Part shown: piece after piece, positions 1 through 3,943 of the stretch
Position numbering within the stretch: the first letter of the stretch is position 1
Layout of the letters: every line of letters starts with the position of its first letter
NCBI GenBank assembly: GCA_013203545.1
Contig: JABMQA010000393.1
Span: 1 to 5,273 of the forward strand
Direction: 5' to 3'
DNA: 5,273 bases
Source of the DNA: Bacteroidota bacterium
GTDB lineage: Bacteria > Bacteroidota > Bacteroidia > Bacteroidales > 4484-276
Made by a program: the position numbers and the translations under genes
Notes under the pieces: model-generated
The model's database searches: none
Seen by the model: only the letters and a program-made list of their open reading frames with translations
What the model was told of the DNA's origin: nothing

Positions 1-287
1 AAAGCAAGAGAGGGCAAAAGGTTCAAAAAATCCGTTGCAGCTTTTGAAGAATACCTTGAAAATGAAATCCTGAAGTTGCAAAAGGAATTAACCGGTAAAA
101 CCTACCAACCCGGTAACTACAAAAGTTTTTCATTTACGAGCCCAAAAAGAAAATGATCAGTGCAGCGCCCTATCGCGACCGGGTGGTACACCATGCCTTG
201 TGCAATATCATCGGGCCGCTGTTTGAATCTGCTTATCCTATTGCCAGGGCTGCCAGCCTCTCATACTTCAAGGCTTACATCCTTTGA
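1..287 (+). pseudogene. Reverse transcriptase remnant, diversity-generating retroelement (DGR) type; frameshifted and truncated
   Basis: Frame 1 from the left edge reads a helical N-terminal piece (GKRFKKSVAAFEEYLE, then LQKELTGKTYQPGNYKSF) and hits a stop at 154-156. The match continues in frame 3 from about 129 (IYEPKKKMISAAPYRDRVVHHALCNIIGPLFE). These blocks correspond to the N-terminus and RT motifs 1-2 of DGR reverse transcriptases, where a Y-x-PG-x-Y-x-x-F-x-x-YEPK-x-R-x-ISA-x-x-x-x-DR-x-V-x-HALCN-I pattern is typical. The shift is explained by loss of one T in the run at 126-130 (five Ts; six would keep the frame). Recognisable similarity ends near 230; the remaining codons to the stop at 285-287 do not fit the family. 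The palm core with the YxDD catalytic box is absent, so this copy cannot be active. The start of the gene lies outside the window. A group II intron or retron RT is less likely, because the block around ISAAPYRDRVVHHAL is DGR-like. The RT family call is from memory of the family, not from a search. Confidence 0.8.
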
Positions 288-320
288 TATAGAGCCGGAC
301 GCGATGTGTCGATATATTTG
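283..320 (+). promoter_or_regulatory. Candidate Bacteroidota-type promoter for the caspase-FGE gene
   Basis: TATATTTG at 313-320 matches the Bacteroidota -7 consensus TAnnTTTG exactly. A TTTG at 283-286 could serve as the -33 element, but the gap of 26 bases is longer than the usual 19-21, so only the -7 box is convincing. Transcription would begin near 327 and give a leader of roughly 90 bases before the ATG at 420. The leader contains a possible 8-codon ORF (397-423) whose TGA overlaps the start codon as ATGA; I see no proof that it is used. Confidence 0.35.
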
Positions 321-419
321 AATCATTTTAATGCTGCATATTCCGTTTTATCCGGCACTTTTCTTATTTTTGCTACCGCAGTAAACAAGACCAGGCATGA
401 ACGACCAAATTCTCACGCT

Positions 420-2255
420 ATGAAAACCTACGGCCATTTCTTTTTATTAAGCCTGCTAATTCTGGTTACAGGCATCCTCAGTGCCCAGCAACGCGGCTTC
501 CAACAAATCAACCTGACCGTTGATGGACAGGCCACCTCGCTTTATTCCGGCAGCCATGCACTGGTTATCGGTGTGAGCGACTACACAAATGGATGGAGCG
601 ATCTTTACGGCGTTAAAAGCGATGTAAGCAGAGTAAAAGCGGCCCTTGAAAAGCAGGATTTCAATGTGGTGCTTGTCGAAGACCCCACCAATTCGGAGTT
701 GAAAGCCGCTTTTGATAATTTTATCTCGAAGTATGGCCGTTCGCTCAACAACCGGTTGCTGGTCTATTTTTCCGGTCACGGCTATACCATGAAAAAGGGC
801 TGGGGTGGCGATATGGGCTACATTGTTCCTTCTGATGCGCCTGATCCCAATAAGAACCCCGATGGTTTTAAGGATAAAGCCCTTGATATGGAGTTGATGG
901 AAGTATACGCCAAACGCATTGATTCCAAACATGCCCTATTTATGTTCGATTGCTGTTTTTCCGGTTCTGTTTTTTCGATGAGTAAAGCTGCACCTGCCGT
1001 GATTAATTACAAAACAAAGGAACCGGTGCGCCAATTCATCACCGCCGGAACTGCCGACGAAGAAGTGCCCGACAAAAGCATTTTTTGCAGCGAGTTTATC
1101 GAAGCCCTTAAAGGCAACGGCGACCGCGACGGCGATGGTTACCTTACCGGCAGCGAATTGGGCGAATACCTGCAGGCACAGGTGGTTAACTATTCCAACG
1201 AAACCCAGCACCCACAATATGGCAAAATACGGGAAAGCAGACTCGACAAAGGCGACTTTGTATTTGTGCTGAATTCCCAACCTATGGAGTCATTGCAACC
1301 CACTGAGATTACGATATCCGAAGAAAAGATCACCCGTTACGGCAGCATAGAATTAACTTCTGAGATATCCGGCAGCCTGTATATAGATGGCACATTTATG
1401 AAACAGGTTACCAAAGACACCCGCGTAACTCTGAATCCGGTGACAACCGGCATGCACAACCTGAGAATAGTTGGTGATGAAACCTGGCAGGAAAGCGTTG
1501 CCGTTTCTGAGAACATCACCTCACGGGTAACAGCCAAAAGTGCAAAGCATGACATAAAACGCTACGACTGGGAGCCGGAGATGGTTTTTGTAAAAGGCGG
1601 CACATTTACCATGGGCTGTACGAGTGAGCAAAGCGATTGCGGTGATGAAGAAAAACCCGTACATCAGGTTACCGTGAGTGATTTTTACATTGGGAAATAC
1701 GAAGTAACCCAAAAGCAATGGCGGGAAGTGATGGGCGCTTCGGCTGCGCTCAGCAACCCAAGTTATTTTAAAAACTGTGATGACTGCCCGGTGGAGCAGG
1801 TAAGCTGGAACGATGTGCAGGAATTCATTAAAAAGTTGAACCAGCTTACCGGTAAAAATTACCGCTTGCCCACTGAAGCTGAGTGGGAGTATGCAGCAAG
1901 GGGAGGCGTTTCGGCAAGCTCAACAACCAATGCAGGGAGTAATAATTTGGCTGAAGTTGGATGGTACGGTGATAACAGTGGCAGCAAAACCCATCCTGTC
2001 GGACAGAAGAAATCCAATGAATTGGGTATATATGATATGAGCGGAAATGTATGGGAATGGTGTAGCGATTGGAATGGAAGTTATAGCAGTAGCAGCCAAA
2101 CCAACCCTAAAGGCCCTTCTACAGGCTCTCTCCGCGTTATCCGGGGCGGTAGCTGGTACGTCAGCGCCAGGTACTGCCGCGTTGCCTTACGCTACTTCAG
2201 CACCCCGGGCTTCAGGGGCAACTACAATGGCTTCCGCATGGTTATTGCCCCATAG
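420..2255 (+). CDS. Exported caspase-like protease (peptidase C14) with PEGA-like domain and C-terminal FGE-sulfatase/C-type-lectin domain; probable DGR variable protein
   Basis: The 611-residue product starts at ATG 420, because this places a signal peptide at the front (MKTYGHFFLLSLLILVTG, cleavage likely after SAQ near residue 23). A GTG at 306 in the same frame would bury that signal behind 38 residues and is not favoured. Residues ~46-285 form a caspase/metacaspase-like domain with ALVIGVSDY, the catalytic His120 in YFSGHG and Cys179 in DCCFSG, so protease activity is plausible. Residues 235-246 (DRDGDGYLTGSE) fit a 12-residue EF-hand-type calcium loop. Residues ~298-375 resemble a PEGA domain (SGSLYIDG). 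Residues ~385-611 are FGE-sulfatase (GGTFTMG, FYIGKYEVT, YRLPTEAEWEYAARGG, SGNVWEWCSDW, RGGSW, NGFRMV). Compared with human FGE, the position of Cys341 is kept (Cys586) but that of Cys336 is Val581, so formylglycine formation is unlikely and the fold probably binds ligand. The end carries a DGR-like variable region. Caspase-FGE fusions are known among DGR targets. Protease substrate and ligand are unknown. Confidence 0.9.
   Translation: MKTYGHFFLLSLLILVTGILSAQQRGFQQINLTVDGQATSLYSGSHALVIGVSDYTNGWSDLYGVKSDVSRVKAALEKQDFNVVLVEDPTNSELKAAFDNFISKYGRSLNNRLLVYFSGHGYTMKKGWGGDMGYIVPSDAPDPNKNPDGFKDKALDMELMEVYAKRIDSKHALFMFDCCFSGSVFSMSKAAPAVINYKTKEPVRQFITAGTADEEVPDKSIFCSEFIEALKGNGDRDGDGYLTGSELGEYLQAQVVNYSNETQHPQYGKIRESRLDKGDFVFVLNSQPMESLQPTEITISEEKITRYGSIELTSEISGSLYIDGTFMKQVTKDTRVTLNPVTTGMHNLRIVGDETWQESVAVSENITSRVTAKSAKHDIKRYDWEPEMVFVKGGTFTMGCTSEQSDCGDEEKPVHQVTVSDFYIGKYEVTQKQWREVMGASAALSNPSYFKNCDDCPVEQVSWNDVQEFIKKLNQLTGKNYRLPTEAEWEYAARGGVSASSTTNAGSNNLAEVGWYGDNSGSKTHPVGQKKSNELGIYDMSGNVWEWCSDWNGSYSSSSQTNPKGPSTGSLRVIRGGSWYVSARYCRVALRYFSTPGFRGNYNGFRMVIAP
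2130..2255 (+). other. Candidate DGR variable region VR1, at the 3' end of the caspase-FGE gene
   Basis: The core at 2157-2225 (residues 580-602) alternates constant codons (GCC, TGC CGC GTT GCC, CGC, CCG, AGG, AAT GGC TTC CGC) with codons that mostly have the form NNC: TAC GTC AGC, TAC, TAC TTC AGC ACC, GGC TTC, GGC AAC TAC. This is what adenine-directed mutagenesis of AAC codons in a template repeat would leave, and the sites map to the ligand-facing loop of the C-type lectin fold at the end of FGE domains. One codon, TTA at residue 590, does not fit an AAC parent. The constant flank runs through RVIRGGSW before it and NGFRMVIAP plus TAG after it. No template repeat was found in the window, so the assignment rests on the codon pattern and on family knowledge. 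Confidence 0.75.
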
Positions 2256-2298
2256 TTTATGTGGTTTGCTTTTCCGGCCATACCTTTTGAGTTTATCT

Positions 2299-2311
2299 CG
2301 CCTGGAGGGCG
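2299..2311. repeat. Weak inverted repeat in a GC-rich patch downstream of VR1
   Basis: CGCC at 2299-2302 can pair with GGCG at 2308-2311 around a 5-base loop, and the patch is followed by a run of seven A at 2316-2322. It begins about 43 bases after the stop codon of the caspase-FGE gene. A short hairpin just downstream of the variable region is a known DGR feature, but a 4-bp stem could also be chance. There is no T-run after it on the + strand, so it is not a convincing intrinsic terminator. Confidence 0.25.
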
Positions 2312-2349
2312 GGCTAAAAAAATGAGTCGGTTAAAGGTGAGGGAGGGAC

Positions 2350-2378
2350 CCTGTTAAATATGCAAAGCATTTAACAGG
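2350..2378. repeat. Perfect 10-bp inverted repeat between the convergent genes
   Basis: CCTGTTAAAT (2350-2359) and ATTTAACAGG (2369-2378) are exact reverse complements around a 9-base loop, which itself can form ATGC-AAA-GCAT as an alternative pairing with the inner stem. It lies between two convergent genes, so a bidirectional transcription stop is the simplest role, but neither side has a real T-tract. A DGR-linked cruciform or a protein-binding palindrome are other options. Confidence 0.5.
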
Positions 2379-2411
2379 TTAAACGACCGTACAAAGAGCC
2401 GACGAAAATCC

Positions 2412-2426
2412 GCAGGCTTTGCCTGC
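2412..2426. repeat. Perfect 6-bp hairpin with 3-base loop, close downstream of VR2
   Basis: GCAGGC (2412-2417) pairs with GCCTGC (2421-2426) around TTT (AAA when read on the - strand). It lies 31 bases beyond the stop codon of the FISUMP gene in the direction of transcription. It may help end transcription of that gene, or act as the hairpin often found next to DGR variable regions. No T-run follows on the - strand beyond a short TTTT. Confidence 0.4.
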
Positions 2427-2457
2427 CCATAAATAGTCAAATGAATCAAATTGTCTT

Positions 2458-2595
2458 CTAATCCCGCAAACAACGCACACTGAAACCATAATACTTACTG
2501 CCGAAGAAACGGCCTGACCAGCCGTAGTCGTAGCTCAATTCCCGTATCCAGGCACCGTCGGCTGGGTACTCATCAGACGACCACCAGTAGCCGTA
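2458..2595 (-). other. Candidate DGR variable region VR2, at the 3' end of the FISUMP gene
   Basis: Codons for residues 188-216 (2574 down to 2488) mix fixed residues with scattered substitutions. The fixed set is WWSS, E189, A195 W196, R198, L200, Y202, R209, K214 and GFSVRCLRD. Between these, the codons TAC, GAC, AGC, GAC, TAC, GGC, TTC, TTC, GGC, AGT, TAT and TAT look like AAC or AAT codons altered at A positions. FISUMP-type DGR targets that I recall have Asn-rich templates with exactly such a frame of constant W, R, L, Y and GFSVRC residues. No template is present here, so the call is by pattern only. Confidence 0.65.
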
Positions 2596-3135
2596 GCTGC
2601 CCGTAAGGTCGAAATAACCACCGCTGCTACGGAAGCCGCCGGGCAACGCGGAAAATCCGTATAGGTCGGTTCCGTTGCCATTGTTATTCCATCCTGAGGT
2701 GGATTTTAGGTTAAGGCAGGCATCAAAACCGCGATTACCTTCGCCATCCCATACCTCGTTTGGATAACCATACTGGCTGTCCACTGTGCCTTCCAGTATC
2801 TTCCACTCTTCGTCGCTGGGCAATTTCCAGCCGCTTGGGCAAACGCCCAGGGCAGTTTCCCAATCATACAACCTGCCGTAAGTCTCGCAGTTAACAGGGT
2901 CGTTATTGTAGCACCAGCTATTGCCGCTTTCATAGTTCAGGTTTTCTTTAAACCAGCATTGGTCGCCGATGAGTACCGTATTGTAAGTCTGGCCTTGCCA
3001 GGTAACGGTTTCCAATCCCGGGCAGAAACCGGGATCGGGTTGATTGCTCTGGTTGTCGTCTTTTTTGCAGGTGATATTGAACAATAATAATGCACTTAAA
3101 AGCGCAGTCAGGAGAGAGGGTGTAATTTTTTTCAT
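2458..3135 (-). CDS. FISUMP-domain lipoprotein (TIGR02145, Fibrobacter succinogenes major paralogous domain); probable DGR variable protein
   Basis: The 225-residue product is read from ATG 3135-3133 rather than the in-frame ATG at 3180. This start gives a proper lipoprotein signal: MKK, a hydrophobic stretch (LLTALLSALLLFN), then Cys23 followed by KKDD, a common Bacteroidota lipoprotein pattern. The lipobox NITC is not canonical at -3. The rest is one FISUMP domain: residues ~45-65 TWQGQTYNTVLIGDQCWFKENL, split by an ordinary turn, then YGRLYDWETAL, CPSGWKLPSDEEWKILE, LYGFSALPGGFRSSGGYF and finally GFSVRCLRD. The fold is C-type-lectin-like; the biochemical role of the family is not established, and ligand binding at the cell surface is inferred. 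The C-terminal ~40 residues look diversified (VR2). The gene points tail to tail at the caspase-FGE gene. Its start codon shares base 3135 with the stop of the truncated antitoxin ORF, so it may be translated partly by coupling or from its own promoter at 3178-3185. Confidence 0.9.
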   Translation of the reverse strand: MKKITPSLLTALLSALLLFNITCKKDDNQSNQPDPGFCPGLETVTWQGQTYNTVLIGDQCWFKENLNYESGNSWCYNNDPVNCETYGRLYDWETALGVCPSGWKLPSDEEWKILEGTVDSQYGYPNEVWDGEGNRGFDACLNLKSTSGWNNNGNGTDLYGFSALPGGFRSSGGYFDLTGSYGYWWSSDEYPADGAWIRELSYDYGWSGRFFGSKYYGFSVRCLRD

Positions 3136-3329
3136 TAAAACATTTTTCTTATTTGAGAATTGCCATTTGTAAGCCGACAAAAATACTTAAGGTCAACCGG
3201 TTTCATTTTCTTTGCTGCCAGTAATTCGTAAATGTAGTCAACAATTTCTATGTTGTTTTCCACATATTTCTTTTGTTCGGGTGTTGTCCGTTCCCTGATT
3301 TGTTTCAACATTTCTTTCATGTCAGCCAT
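3135..3329 (-). pseudogene. Truncated XRE-family antitoxin-like ORF (front half only)
   Basis: This 64-residue ORF begins ATG GCT GAC ATG, 13 bases inside the end of the upstream gene. Residues 4-47 (MKEMLKQIRERTTPEQKKY, then ENNIEIVDYIYELLAAKKMK and PVDL) resemble the N-terminal half of small XRE/Cro-CI-type antitoxins, in which the helix-turn-helix follows (usually a DLAxxLGKSxSEISxWLSG-like stretch). Here that part is missing: after PVDLK at about 3186 the sequence turns into an unrelated tail (YFCRLTNGNSQIRKMF) and stops with TAA at 3137-3135. The missing 3' half is not found in the spacer beyond the FISUMP gene. A short intact protein that merely resembles the antitoxin start cannot be excluded. 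No partner toxin gene is evident. Confidence 0.5.
3178..3185 (-). promoter_or_regulatory. Candidate -7 promoter element for the FISUMP gene
   Basis: TATTTTTG on the - strand (3185 down to 3178) fits TAnnTTTG. It would start transcription near 3171 and give a leader of about 35 bases to the ATG at 3135. No TTTG is seen at the usual -33 distance. The element begins exactly where similarity to the antitoxin family ends. Confidence 0.3.
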
Positions 3330-3904
3330 ATCTCAATTTTTTCGTGGTTCAAAATTTGGGTTAAGTCCTCATCAAGTTTTATTTCCCTTCTCCTTGTTTC
3401 GGAGTTCAGCTCTGCCTGCCTGAATTTTGGAATCGTTACTTCCTGTAAATTGTGTTTGTACCTGATAGGATTATATACCTCATTAATCGCTTTTAACTGA
3501 TTCGAGTTAAGCCGCGTTTCAGGTATGATATCACAAAGCCAGACATCCGATCTTTTAAGCCCTAAAGGATGAAGGTATAACTTATCCAGTGCCCCGCCTG
3601 ACGGGCCGTTTAAGTTTTTATTGGGTAGTACAAGTTTACCAGCCTGCTCCGGAACTTTTATTTTATCGATCTGCTGTTGCGCATACTCACCGGTCCAGAA
3701 AATTTCCGGTTCACTGGCCACTGCCAGTGCTGCAACCAAATGCTTACCCTCATTGTCAATCCAACGTGCATGAACGGCACTGGCGTAAACACCGAGGATA
3801 AAGGCTTTTTTAGGTGATCTATCGGTTTGAGCTACAGGATGAAGAGTTTGTCCGAAAGGGAAAATGAATTCATTCTTTAATTCTATTTTCGTACTTTTAA
3901 CCAT
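3317..3904 (-). CDS. Hypothetical protein, possibly of a uracil-DNA-glycosylase-like superfamily
   Basis: The product has 195 residues from ATG 3904-3902; a start here leaves 39 bases after the upstream stop. There is no signal peptide or membrane segment. Conserved-looking blocks are AFILGVYASAVHARWID (residues 34-50), SEPEIFWTGE (64-73), NLNGPSGGALDKLYLHPLGL (97-116) and DVWLCDIIPETRLNSNQ (120-136). They recall bacterial proteins with an LGVYPSA-HxRW front motif that are grouped with the UDG fold; this is from memory and tentative. In those relatives a further LGD/LGQ-type strand follows the RR-x-EI segment. Here RRREI (171-175) is followed only by a charged tail ending IEIWLT, so the C-terminus may be shortened or replaced. 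If it is a glycosylase, the substrate would be a damaged or modified base in DNA. It overlaps the antitoxin-like ORF by 13 bases, which indicates a shared transcript. Confidence 0.6.
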   Translation of the reverse strand: MVKSTKIELKNEFIFPFGQTLHPVAQTDRSPKKAFILGVYASAVHARWIDNEGKHLVAALAVASEPEIFWTGEYAQQQIDKIKVPEQAGKLVLPNKNLNGPSGGALDKLYLHPLGLKRSDVWLCDIIPETRLNSNQLKAINEVYNPIRYKHNLQEVTIPKFRQAELNSETRRREIKLDEDLTQILNHEKIEIWLT

Positions 3905-3943
3905 AAGGGTTTTTTGTTTTATTGCCTGAGATTCAATTATTTT

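Larger units (their letters stand above)
2256..2457. other. Convergent spacer between the two variable-protein genes
   Basis: This 202-base stretch separates the stop codons of two genes that face each other. It contains the three inverted repeats listed separately. I looked for a template repeat (Asn-codon-rich copy of VR1 or VR2) on both strands and found none. I also looked for the missing end of the XRE antitoxin and found none. Confidence 0.7.

Noticed and set aside
1..287. Group II intron or retron reverse transcriptase
   Set aside because: The YEPKKKMISAAPYRDRVVHHAL block fits DGR-type RTs better, and no intron RNA structure or msr/msd-like repeat is seen.
306..419. GTG start at 306 adding 38 residues to the caspase-FGE protein
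   Set aside because: It would put a clear signal peptide behind a non-conserved leader, and a TAnnTTTG box at 313-320 lies within it. ATG 420 is the better start.
456..1718. Open frames on the - strand inside the caspase-FGE gene
   Set aside because: They lie opposite a well-supported coding region, have no recognisable motifs and no promoter-like sequence, so they are shadows.
2047..2325. 92-codon + strand frame overlapping VR1 and the spacer
   Set aside because: It is a shifted frame of the FGE 3' end with Ala/Leu-rich low-complexity content and no family resemblance.
2350..2378. CRISPR array or insertion-sequence ends
   Set aside because: The palindrome occurs once, with no repeat-spacer series, no transposase and no target-site duplication visible.
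2256..2457. DGR template repeat between the two variable regions
   Set aside because: No stretch in the spacer matches the constant codons of VR1 or VR2, and no run of AAC codons is present on either strand.
2706..2933. 75-codon - strand frame inside the FISUMP gene
   Set aside because: It is out of frame with the conserved FISUMP domain and has no motifs.
3273..3801. + strand frames opposite the UDG-like gene
   Set aside because: They are antisense to a gene with conserved-looking blocks and have no own evidence.
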